From NCBI GenBank assembly GCA_028285485.1, contig JANQPC010000068.1, forward strand, positions 1 to 64,000: DNA of 64,000 nt, in the 5' to 3' direction. The first letter of the stretch is position 1. Every line of letters begins with the position of its first letter. Below, one piece after another: positions 9,023 through 16,695 of this stretch. A model generated the notes under the pieces. It was not told the DNA's origin, ran no database searches, and saw nothing but the letters and a program-made list of their open reading frames with translations. The position numbers were made by a program, and so were the translations under genes. This DNA comes from Paracoccaceae bacterium (GTDB lineage: Bacteria > Pseudomonadota > Alphaproteobacteria > Rhodobacterales > Rhodobacteraceae).

Positions 9023-10132
9023 TTGGCCTGGGACGACACGATGATCCACTTTGAGAACGCGCTCATTCAGAGCGTTTTCGATACCATCCAGCATGTCGAT
9101 CTGCCGATGTTCATCCTCACGGTGGACGGCGATGGTGTGATCCGCTTCGGCGGCCTTAACCGCAATCACGAAGCCACAACGGGCATGTCGAGCGCCGAAT
9201 TGGCGGGCAAGACACCACATGAGGCGCTGCCCCCGCGCATGGCCGATACGGTGCTGGCCCGGTACGAGACCTGCCTGAAAACCCGCAGCAGCTACACTTA
9301 CGAGGAAGTGCTGGATATGCCAAGCGGGCGGTTCTGGTGGCAAACCACGCTCACGCCCTTCCTCAATGCGGGGCGGGTGCTGGCGATCATCGGCGCGGCC
9401 ACCAACATCACCGCCCTGCGCCAGGAAAACGAAGCCATGGCCACGGGCCGGGAATCGATGCGCCGCCGCACGGCTCAGATGGCCTCGGCGCTCCGCGGGA
9501 ATGCGGCGCAACTGCGCGGGCCGCTCAACAACATCATCACGCTGGGCCGGATGCTGCGCGCCGAGCTGCGCCCGCCGCTGGAGAAAAAAGAGCAGCTGCT
9601 GGGCCTGATGCTTGAAACGGCGGTGCATACGCTCAGCCAGATCGACGCGATGGAGGAGAGTGAGGCCAATGGCAGAACCGGCCGCACCACGGCGCTGCGC
9701 GATATCGATTTCTCGCATATGTGCCGCGATGTTGCCGCGCTGGTTGACCCCGATCGCGCGCTTTCCATCGCATTTCCCGATGCCCGGCTGACCGCCGATG
9801 CCGTACTTCTTGAAGCGGTGTTGCAGGACAGTGTGGGCCATGCCGCGCGCAACGCTCAAAGCCGGGTTGATATCCGCATCCGCCCCGATGCCCGGCGCTC
9901 AAAATCTTGCGTTCTGGGCATCCAATGGGATGACCGGGGCGATGAGCGGGCGCTGGAACAGGAGGCAATTGCCCGCAGCCGCATCGAATCCCACGGCGGC
10001 GATGTGATGATCGCGCGCGATGCCGAGGATGCCGAAACGCGGCGCATGGAAATCGTGCTGCCGGGCGAGTTTCTCCCCATCGGCCAGCGCGCGCCTGCAG
10101 GGATCAGCGCGAGCCGTCTCGCCAGCGATTGA
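9023..10132 (+). CDS. PAS-domain protein with degenerate histidine-kinase modules
   Basis: This 369-residue soluble protein has an N-terminal PAS domain (about 15-130, including NRNHEATTGMSSAELAGKTP) and a coiled linker. A dimerisation/phosphoacceptor-like helix follows at about 150-185, where NAAQLRGPLNNII aligns with the usual SHELRTPLNAII; the phosphoacceptor His is replaced by Ala162. The C-terminal ATPase-like part keeps only traces of the N and G boxes (LQDSVGHAARNA, WDDRGDE, ESHGGDVMIA). It is therefore probably not an active kinase. The start is a TTG at 9023 spaced well behind GGAAGG; an ATG at 9041 is the alternative. Its 3' end overlaps the nadE 3' end by 29 bases. Confidence 0.7.
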   Translation: MAWDDTMIHFENALIQSVFDTIQHVDLPMFILTVDGDGVIRFGGLNRNHEATTGMSSAELAGKTPHEALPPRMADTVLARYETCLKTRSSYTYEEVLDMPSGRFWWQTTLTPFLNAGRVLAIIGAATNITALRQENEAMATGRESMRRRTAQMASALRGNAAQLRGPLNNIITLGRMLRAELRPPLEKKEQLLGLMLETAVHTLSQIDAMEESEANGRTGRTTALRDIDFSHMCRDVAALVDPDRALSIAFPDARLTADAVLLEAVLQDSVGHAARNAQSRVDIRIRPDARRSKSCVLGIQWDDRGDERALEQEAIARSRIESHGGDVMIARDAEDAETRRMEIVLPGEFLPIGQRAPAGISASRLASD

Positions 10133-11765
10133 CGATGGGATAGCGGCGATCAAGCCAGAAGGCGCGCTTGGTCAGCCGCGCGCCGGGCGCTGACTGGAAG
10201 CGCTTGTATTCGCTGGTGAAAATCAGATGCTCCACGTGCTTCACGGTATCGTATGCGAAGCCATCGGCCACCAGATCGCGAACGCTCGCCTCACGATCGA
10301 TCAGCCCCTCCAGGATCGCATCGAGCACGTCGTAAGGTGGCAGGCTGTCTTCATCCTTCTGATCGGCGCGTAGCTCCGCCGAGGGCGGCTTGTCGATCAC
10401 CCGGGGCGGGATCACCTCGCCCGCCGGGGCCTTCATCCAAGGCCGGTGATGGGAATTGCGCCAGCGGCAGGTTTCAAACACCCGGGTTTTGTAGAGATCC
10501 TTGATCGGGTTATAACCGCCTGACATATCGCCATAAATCGTGGCATACCCAACGGCGACTTCGGATTTGTTGCCGGTTGTCAAAAGCATCTCGCCGAACT
10601 TGTTCGACAGCGCCATCAAGAGCAGGCCACGGAGGCGCGACTGGATGTTTTCCTCCGCAATCCCCGGATCGGCGCCGTTAAACAGCGGGCTCAGCGTTTC
10701 GGTTACCGCCGCGCGCGGCCCCGCGATGGGCAGCGTATCGATCCGGCAGCCAAGCGCGCGGGCCACGCCCGCGGCATCCTCCAACGAATGGTCGGACGTG
10801 TATTCCGAAGGCAGCATCACGCAGCGCACGTTTTCGGGGCCAAGCGCATCGGCGGCGATAGCGGCCACAAGCGCGCTGTCAATCCCGCCCGAAAGGCCCA
10901 GAAGCACCTTCCCGAAGCCCGATTTCGCACAGTAATCGGCAAGCGCCATCACCATGGCGCGGTAATCCTGTTCCCACGCATCCGGCTGTTCGGCGATCGG
11001 GCCCTCAAGCGCGCGCCAGCCCATGTTCGTTTCTTCGAACTCCGCGTGGATCACCTGTTCCTCGAAGGCCGGGTAGCGCGCGGCGAGTTCGCCCTTGGGG
11101 TTCAGGATGAAACTTGCGCCGTCAAACACCTGATCGTCCTGCGCGCCGACCATATTAAGGTACACAAGCGGCAGCCCCGTCTCGACCACACGCGCCACCA
11201 TGTGGTTGAGCCGCGTGTCATACTTGCCGCGGTAGTAGGGCGATCCGTTTGGCACGAGCAGGATCTGCGCGCCCGATTCCTCAAGCGTTTCCGCCACAAC
11301 CTCGTGCCAGGCATCCTCGCAGATCGGCAGGCCTACGCGCAGGGGCCCGATGGCCACCGGGCCACCAAGCGGCGCAGATGTGTAAAGCCGCACCTCATCA
11401 AATACCGTCTCATTGGGCAGGCAATGCTTGAGTGCGCGCGCCTTCACCGCGCCGCCTTCAAGCACCCAATAGGCGTTGTAAAGCGTGCCGCCTTCGCGAT
11501 AGGGCCCCCCAATGGCCAGCGGCGGGCCCTCGGCGCAGCGTTCGGCCAGGCGCGCGATGGCCGCCTCTGCCTCCGCAACGAATTGCGGCCGCATGATCAG
11601 ATCCTGCGGTTGGTAACCCGCGATGAACATCTCCGGCAGCGCAACGAGATCGGCGCCCGCCGCGCGGCCCTCTTCCCAGGCCGCGTAGGCCTTATCGGCA
11701 TTGCCCTCAAGATCGCCCACAGTGGGGTTGAGCTGGCCCATCGTGAGGCGGAAGCGTCGTGTCAT
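10104..11765 (-). CDS. nadE: Glutamine-dependent NAD+ synthetase
   Basis: This 553-residue two-domain enzyme makes NAD+ from deamido-NAD+, ATP and glutamine. The N-terminal nitrilase-type amidase domain (about 1-260) carries the Glu of LPEMFIAGY, the Lys region preceding LPNETVFDE and the nucleophile Cys in PICEDAWHE. The C-terminal synthetase domain has the PP-loop LLGLSGGIDSALVAAIA and TTGNKSEVAVGYATIYGDMSGG. The ATG at 11765 begins MTRRFRLTMGQLNPTVGD, the normal amidase start; a longer open frame reaches 11807 but adds non-homologous residues. The gene converges on, and overlaps by 29 bases, the PAS protein gene. Confidence 0.96.
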   Translation of the reverse strand: MTRRFRLTMGQLNPTVGDLEGNADKAYAAWEEGRAAGADLVALPEMFIAGYQPQDLIMRPQFVAEAEAAIARLAERCAEGPPLAIGGPYREGGTLYNAYWVLEGGAVKARALKHCLPNETVFDEVRLYTSAPLGGPVAIGPLRVGLPICEDAWHEVVAETLEESGAQILLVPNGSPYYRGKYDTRLNHMVARVVETGLPLVYLNMVGAQDDQVFDGASFILNPKGELAARYPAFEEQVIHAEFEETNMGWRALEGPIAEQPDAWEQDYRAMVMALADYCAKSGFGKVLLGLSGGIDSALVAAIAADALGPENVRCVMLPSEYTSDHSLEDAAGVARALGCRIDTLPIAGPRAAVTETLSPLFNGADPGIAEENIQSRLRGLLLMALSNKFGEMLLTTGNKSEVAVGYATIYGDMSGGYNPIKDLYKTRVFETCRWRNSHHRPWMKAPAGEVIPPRVIDKPPSAELRADQKDEDSLPPYDVLDAILEGLIDREASVRDLVADGFAYDTVKHVEHLIFTSEYKRFQSAPGARLTKRAFWLDRRYPIVNRWRDGSR

Positions 11766-11937
11766 CCCAGAGCCTTTCCTCGCCCCAACGCGCGTAGCCG
11801 CCCTCATAGCAGAACGCCGCCCGAGGGGAAGGGAGCGCCCGCAAAGCCGTTGCGGGGGCCGCGCCCGTCACATAGATTAAGCACGTCTCCGATCAACTGC
11901 CCGCAGCGGCAGAGAGATGCAGGAAAGGGAGCCTGGA

Positions 11938-13395
11938 ATGATTTTCGGACGCACCACGCGCTCGGCCGGCGCCACGCTGGCGTTTGCGGTCGCGCTTGGC
12001 TTCTCCGGCGGCATGGCCGCAGCGCAATCGGACGAAGTTGTCACCAAGCAATACGATGATGGCGGGATCTACGAGGGCACGTTCCGCGAGGGCAAGCAGC
12101 ATGGGCAAGGCACCTACCGCCTGCCCAATGGCTATGAGTACACCGGCGAATGGGTGGATGGCGAAATCCGCGGCCAGGGCGTGGCGCGTTTTCCCAACGG
12201 ATCGGTTTACGAGGGCGCCTTTGCGGCCGGAAAGCCCGAGGGCCAGGGCAAGATCACCTTCGCCGATGGCGGCACCTATGAGGGCGGCTGGGTGGATGGC
12301 GAGATGACGGGCGAAGGCGTGGCGCTTTATGCCAATGGCGTGCGCTACGAGGGCGGGTTCCTCAATGCCGCCCATCACGGCACGGGCCGGATGGAAAGCC
12401 CCGATGGCTATGTCTATGACGGCGCCTGGCTTGAGGGCGCCAAGGAGGGCGAAGGCGCGATCACCTACCCCGATGGCGCCGTCTACCAGGGCGCGCTTGT
12501 GGCGGGCAAGCGAAGCGGTACGGGCAGCCTGACGATGCCCGACGGGCTCACCTATGAGGGCGGCTGGCTTGAGGGCCAGATCCACGGCCAGGGCCGCCTC
12601 GTGCAGCCCAATGGCGATGTTTACGAAGGCGAATTCGTGGAGGGCCAGCGCCAGGGCATCGGGCGGGTCACCTACGCCAATTCCGATGTCTACGAGGGCG
12701 AGTTTCTCGCCGATAAGCGCCATGGCGAGGGTACGTTTACGGCGACCGACGGCTATGTTTATGCCGGCGCCTGGGTTGAAGGGCGGATCGAGGGCGAAGG
12801 CCAGGTCACCTACCCCGATGGCTCTGTCTATGCCGGCAGCTTCGCCGATGGCGTGGCCGACGGGCAGGGCAAGATCACCTATCCCGATGGATCCACCTAT
12901 GATGGCGCCTGGGTCGCCGGTGTGATCGAGGGCGAGGGCCGGGCGGAATATGCCAATGGCCTCATCTATGAAGGCGCGTTTCAGAACGCGAAAAACCACG
13001 GCCAGGGGGTGATGACCTTCCCCGATGGGTATCGCTATGAGGGCGAATGGCGCGAGGGCCAGCGCCACGGGCAGGGTACCGCGACCTATGCAGATGGCAC
13101 GGTGTACGAGGGTGCGTTCGTGGCGGGGCTCCGCGAGGGCCAGGGCAAGATCACCATGGCCGAGGGCTTCGAATACGAAGGCGAATGGAAGGCCGGGGAG
13201 ATCAACGGCATGGGCGTTGCCACCTATGCCAACGGCGATGTCTACGAAGGGATGTTCGTCAACGGGCGGCGCGATGGTGCGGGCACGATCCGCTATGCCA
13301 GCGGCGCGGTGGCCGAAGGCACCTGGGTGAACGGCGCGCTGGAACAGGTGGCCGAAGAGAGCGATGGCGCCGAGGCGGAGACGGTAACCGAATAG
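11938..13395 (+). CDS. Exported MORN-repeat protein with about 19 repeats
   Basis: This 485-residue protein has an N-terminal signal peptide (hydrophobic core ATLAFAVALGFSGG, likely cleavage after MAAAQ) followed by about 19 consecutive 23-residue MORN repeats of the form YEGxFxxGxxxGxGxxxxxxG. The repeats run from about residue 49 to 475, with a short acidic tail rich in Glu. The DNA shows the matching 69-base periodicity. MORN arrays form elongated beta-sheet solenoids used as scaffolds or for lipid and protein contact; no catalytic domain is present. The ATG at 11938 follows AGGAAAGGGAG. The gene diverges from nadE and converges on the photolyase gene. Role unknown, presumably periplasmic or cell-surface. 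Confidence 0.88.
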   Translation: MIFGRTTRSAGATLAFAVALGFSGGMAAAQSDEVVTKQYDDGGIYEGTFREGKQHGQGTYRLPNGYEYTGEWVDGEIRGQGVARFPNGSVYEGAFAAGKPEGQGKITFADGGTYEGGWVDGEMTGEGVALYANGVRYEGGFLNAAHHGTGRMESPDGYVYDGAWLEGAKEGEGAITYPDGAVYQGALVAGKRSGTGSLTMPDGLTYEGGWLEGQIHGQGRLVQPNGDVYEGEFVEGQRQGIGRVTYANSDVYEGEFLADKRHGEGTFTATDGYVYAGAWVEGRIEGEGQVTYPDGSVYAGSFADGVADGQGKITYPDGSTYDGAWVAGVIEGEGRAEYANGLIYEGAFQNAKNHGQGVMTFPDGYRYEGEWREGQRHGQGTATYADGTVYEGAFVAGLREGQGKITMAEGFEYEGEWKAGEINGMGVATYANGDVYEGMFVNGRRDGAGTIRYASGAVAEGTWVNGALEQVAEESDGAEAETVTE

Positions 13396-13437
13396 GCGTA
13401 GCGCAACATCCATTCACGGGCGCGGGGAACCGTGCCG

Positions 13438-14967
13438 CTAAACGACCTCGCCGGCAGACATTCGATAGAGAAACGCATCCGCTTCTTCGAGCACCGTTTC
13501 GCGCTTCGCCGCGTCCATTCTGTCCCATGTCCGGTACATCTGCGCCATGCGCGGATTCTTCTCGAACCGATCCCGATGCCGATCCAGAAAGTGCCAGTAG
13601 AGAAGGTTGAAGGGGCAGGCCCCCTCGCCCACCTTCGCCTTCACGCTATAGGCGCAGCCCGCGCAATAGTCTGACATCCGGTCGATGTAATTGCCGGATG
13701 AGACATAGGGTTTGGAGCCCACCACCCCGCCATCGGCAAACTGGCTCATGCCCACGGCATTGGGCGCCTCCACCCATTCGAACGCGTCGATATAGACCGA
13801 GAGATACCATTCGTGCACTTCGTTGGGGTTGATCCCGGCGAGCAGAGCGAAGTTGCCCGTCACCATTAGCCGCTGAATGTGGTGGGCGTAGGCCAGATCC
13901 CGCGTTTGCCCAACGGCTTGGGCAATGCAGTTCATCTTCGTCTCACCGCCCCAATACATGTCCGGCAGCTTGCGGTGATGGTTCAGGCGATTGCGGCGCG
14001 CGTAGTCCGGGCCTTCGAGGAAGTAGACCCCGCGAACGAACTCGCGCCATCCCAGGATCTGGCGAATGAAGCCCTCGGCGGCATTGATCGGCGCATCGCC
14101 CGCCGCCCAGGCCGCTTCAACCCTCTGGCAGGTTTCCAGCGGATCAAGCAAGCCGATGTTGAGATAGGCCGAGATCAGCGCGTGGCAGAGATGCGGATCG
14201 CCGGTGAGCATCGCATCCTGATAATCGCCGAACTGCGGCAGGCCATGTTCGATGAAATGATCCAGTGCGGCCTGCGCGCCCGCTTCATCTGTTGCATAGC
14301 CAAAGGGGCGCAGGGCGCCGAAATTATTAGGAAATGCGCGTTCGATCAGATCGAGAACCGTGCCTGTGACATCATCGGGGGCGAACGCCGCAGGGCCCTG
14401 GCGGAAGAGATCGCTTTTCGCCGGTTTGCGGTTGTCGTGATCGAAGTTCCACTTGCCGCCTGCCGGCTTGTCGCCTTCCATGAGAAGCCCGGTCTTCCGC
14501 CGCATCTCGCGATAGAAATACTCCATCCGAAGCTCTTTGCGGCCCTCCGCCCAGGCCTCGAACTCCCCATGCGAGGCAATGAAACGGTCGTCTTCGAGAA
14601 GGCGAACGGGCAGCGCCGCGTTCTCGAGCGCCTTTATCAGGCGCCATTCGCCGGGGCGGGTGGCGATCACCTCTTTTGCGCCTGTCTCGTCTGCCCGGCG
14701 CAGCAGCTCACCCGGGATCGAGCCCGCGTTACACGGATCATCGTATTCGGTGTAGGCCACCTGCCAGCCAGCCTTCCGCAGCCGCGCCGCAAACTTCCGC
14801 ATCGCCGCGAAGATCAGTGCGATCTTCTTGGGGTGGTGGCCCACATAGGTGGCCTCGTCGCGCACTTCTGCCATCACCACGGTATCAGCGCCTTTGTCGG
14901 CGGCCGTCAGCGCCGCGACGGAAGGGGTCAACTGATCGCCCAGAACAAGGATCAGCCGGCTCACCAC
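13438..14967 (-). CDS. FeS-type bacterial cryptochrome / (6-4) photolyase family protein
   Basis: This 509-residue flavoprotein of the prokaryotic (6-4) photolyase group (FeS-BCP, COG3046) repairs UV (6-4) photoproducts using FAD and light. The N-terminus reads LILVLGDQLTPS and the antenna-domain linker contains HHPKKIALIFAAMRKFA. The C-terminal half holds FIRQILGWREFVRGVYF and the FAD/DNA pocket around QRLMVTGNFALLAGINPNEVHEWYL. The iron-sulfur cysteines are seen in YCAGCAYSV and GACPFNLLYW. Translation starts at a GTG at 14967 and overlaps the upstream SDR gene by 7 bases, so the two are coupled. Confidence 0.92.
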   Translation of the reverse strand: MVSRLILVLGDQLTPSVAALTAADKGADTVVMAEVRDEATYVGHHPKKIALIFAAMRKFAARLRKAGWQVAYTEYDDPCNAGSIPGELLRRADETGAKEVIATRPGEWRLIKALENAALPVRLLEDDRFIASHGEFEAWAEGRKELRMEYFYREMRRKTGLLMEGDKPAGGKWNFDHDNRKPAKSDLFRQGPAAFAPDDVTGTVLDLIERAFPNNFGALRPFGYATDEAGAQAALDHFIEHGLPQFGDYQDAMLTGDPHLCHALISAYLNIGLLDPLETCQRVEAAWAAGDAPINAAEGFIRQILGWREFVRGVYFLEGPDYARRNRLNHHRKLPDMYWGGETKMNCIAQAVGQTRDLAYAHHIQRLMVTGNFALLAGINPNEVHEWYLSVYIDAFEWVEAPNAVGMSQFADGGVVGSKPYVSSGNYIDRMSDYCAGCAYSVKAKVGEGACPFNLLYWHFLDRHRDRFEKNPRMAQMYRTWDRMDAAKRETVLEEADAFLYRMSAGEVV

Positions 14968-15626
14968 GCGATCTCCCGCCCCGCGTAATCGAAGAACCCG
15001 CCGGTTTGGGCCGGGGTGAGCCTCGCGATCACGTCGAGAAGGTTGGCGGCGGCCTCAGCGGGCGGCACGGTTTTGTGGGCGCCCGCGTATTTTGCCGTGA
15101 AATCCGTGGCCACCGTGCCGGGGTGGAGCGCCACCGCAACCGCCTCCTTATGGGTGCGTGCCAGTTCGATGGCCGCGCCATGGAGAAGCTGGTTCAACCC
15201 CGCCTTGGCGGCGCGGTAGCTGTGCCAGCCGCCGAGGCGATTATCCCCGATCGAGCCCACGCGCGCCGAAAGCGCGGCGAAGACAGACCGGCCCTCGCGC
15301 GGCAGAAGCCGGAGCGCGTGTTTCAGAACGAGGATCGGGCCGATGGCGTTCAGCGCATATTGATCGGCAAGCGCCTTGGCGGTGATTTGGCGGAGCGCCT
15401 TCTCGGGCTCGGCCCCATCGATCACAAGCGCGCCGGTGGCCACGAAGATCAGATCGAAGGGCCCCTCAAGCGCACCCAGATGCGCGGCAATGCGCGCTTC
15501 ATCGGTCACATCCAACCCATCGGATTGCCGCGAAAGCCTGGTGACGTCCGCGCCCCGCGCCGCCGCCTCTGCCGCCACGGCGGATCCGATGCCGCCAGAG
15601 GCTCCGATCACCAGCACCCGTTCCAT
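14961..15626 (-). CDS. Short-chain dehydrogenase/reductase (C-factor-like)
   Basis: This 221-residue SDR-fold protein has the cofactor motif VLVIGASGGIGSAVAAEAAARG, the structural LNAIGPIL strand, the catalytic Ser in SARVGS and the YRAAKAG motif (YxxxK), followed by LHPGTVATDFT. Its length and C-terminus resemble the CsgA/C-factor group of SDRs, whose physiological substrate is generally unknown. Its stop overlaps the photolyase start by 7 bases, so the two genes form a coupled pair, with the SDR made first. Confidence 0.85.
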   Translation of the reverse strand: MERVLVIGASGGIGSAVAAEAAARGADVTRLSRQSDGLDVTDEARIAAHLGALEGPFDLIFVATGALVIDGAEPEKALRQITAKALADQYALNAIGPILVLKHALRLLPREGRSVFAALSARVGSIGDNRLGGWHSYRAAKAGLNQLLHGAAIELARTHKEAVAVALHPGTVATDFTAKYAGAHKTVPPAEAAANLLDVIARLTPAQTGGFFDYAGREIAW

Positions 15627-15704
15627 GCCTGCCCCTCTCGTTGACCTCGGCCCAGATAGGGCCAGTTCCTTCAGTGACGAGCCCCAACGCGAGGCCCCCG
15701 CCCG

Positions 15705-16460
15705 ATGCGCGCCCTTCTTGCCGTTTTGTTCTTCGCGTCCCCCGCAGCCGCGCTTGAGCTGGAGCTGCGCGACTTTTACGACCTCAGCCGCCCCGCGAGC
15801 CTGGAATTCGATCCCGATTTCTGCGGGCTCTGGATCGCCAATGAGGGGCCCGAGGCCGTGCTCTACACGCTTGATGGGCTGGAGTTGCGGCGGGTGACGA
15901 GCGATCTGCCCCGGATCAAGGCGATCACGCTTGAGGGCGAAGCGCTACTGGTGGCCGATGGCTTTGGCGGCTTTCAACGGCTCTCGCGGGATGGCGAAGC
16001 CGTCGCTCCCCCCTTCCGCATCGAAGGTACGCTCGATACCGAGGGGCTGGCCATCGCCCGCGATGGCACCGTGCTGGCGGTGGAGGATGAGCCCGGCCAC
16101 CTTCTTTGGCTGTCGCCCGAGGGCGGGGTAATCCGCCGGCTCGATGGCTACAGCATCGACCCGATCATGCATGAACCCCAGGGGATCGAGATCGATCCGC
16201 GCAACGGGCATATTCTGGTGACCGATGACTGGGAGGGCACCAATAGCCTCTTTGAGTTTTCGCCGGATGGGGAGCTTCTGGGCCTCGCACCTCTGATCGC
16301 TTACGGGCGTGACCCCGAGGGTATCGCTCTGCGGCCCTCGACCAACACGCTTTTCATCGCCTTCGACGGCGGCGCCCGGATCGCCGCCTTCGATTACCTG
16401 CCCACGGGCGGGATCGACGAAAGCGCCGAGGTGCCGGGGGCGGATTGCGTGATGTTCTGA
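15705..16460 (+). CDS. Exported beta-propeller protein, SdiA-regulated/phytase-like
   Basis: This 251-residue protein begins with a short signal peptide (MRALLAVLFFASPAAA). Its beta-propeller repeats are seen as LEFDPDFCGLWIANEG, IKAITLEGEALLVADGFGG, EGLAIARDGTVLAVEDEPG, GIEIDPRNGHILVTDDWEG and GIALRPSTNTLFIAFDGG. The alternation of acidic loops and short strands fits the SdiA-regulated or esterase-like phytase families, which are periplasmic or exported. The single late Cys pair cannot be judged. The gene is single, diverges from the SDR and precedes the leu leader. Function unknown. Confidence 0.65.
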   Translation: MRALLAVLFFASPAAALELELRDFYDLSRPASLEFDPDFCGLWIANEGPEAVLYTLDGLELRRVTSDLPRIKAITLEGEALLVADGFGGFQRLSRDGEAVAPPFRIEGTLDTEGLAIARDGTVLAVEDEPGHLLWLSPEGGVIRRLDGYSIDPIMHEPQGIEIDPRNGHILVTDDWEGTNSLFEFSPDGELLGLAPLIAYGRDPEGIALRPSTNTLFIAFDGGARIAAFDYLPTGGIDESAEVPGADCVMF

Positions 16461-16536
16461 AGCGCGGCCAGACCGCCCCGCCCCGCGCATCACTTACCCC
16501 TTCCCTTTCCGCAGCACTTGCGCCATCCTTCGCCGC

Positions 16537-16617
16537 ATGACGACTACTGCCCATATCCTCCATGGCCCGCGCCCCGGCGCGTTCACGTCGTCGCTTCTTC
16601 TCCTTAGCCGCCTCTGA
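16537..16617 (+). CDS. leuL: Probable leucine leader peptide for leuA
   Basis: This small open frame of 26 codons begins MTTTAHILHG and ends FTSSLLLLSRL before TGA, so it has four adjacent leucine codons (CTT CTT CTC CTT) and a fifth just before the stop. It lies 78 bases before leuA on the same strand, and a strong stem-loop overlaps its stop codon. This is the arrangement expected of amino-acid attenuation: slow translation of the leucine run under starvation changes the fold of the leader RNA. No clear Shine-Dalgarno is visible before the ATG, which is the main weakness of the call. Confidence 0.75.
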   Translation: MTTTAHILHGPRPGAFTSSLLLLSRL

Positions 16618-16646
16618 GCGTGCCTTTCGGCGCGACCGCTCAGGGG
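16611..16646 (+). promoter_or_regulatory. Leader stem-loop between leu leader peptide and leuA
   Basis: The segment CCTCTGAGCG (16611-16620), which includes the leader stop codon, pairs over 10 positions with CGCTCAGGGG (16637-16646), with one G-U pair. A small inner GCC-TTTC-GGC loop lies between the arms. The right arm also contains CTCAGG, which can pair with CCTGAG at 16681-16686, overlapping the leuA Shine-Dalgarno. The arms are therefore mutually exclusive, as in attenuators. No U tract follows, so it may act on translation or with Rho rather than as an intrinsic terminator. Confidence 0.6.
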
Positions 16647-16695
16647 AGGATCAGCGCCGGGCACCACCAGATGCTAAGGACCTGAGGACAAACCC

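Noticed and set aside
10788-12059. 423-codon plus-strand frame across nadE
   Set aside because: Antisense to nadE, with low-complexity basic composition and no ribosome-binding site. It also runs into the MORN gene in another frame.
12040-13330. Possible CRISPR or tandem DNA repeat array
   Set aside because: The 69-base periodic sequence is coding (MORN repeats) and drifts between units. There are no identical direct repeats with unique spacers.
11893-13413. 506-codon open frame on the minus strand with regular repeated IGIGD/AFA-like motifs
   Set aside because: It is the mirror of the MORN repeats on the plus strand. Its periodicity comes from the 69-base DNA repeat, and the plus-strand protein has a signal peptide and canonical MORN residues.
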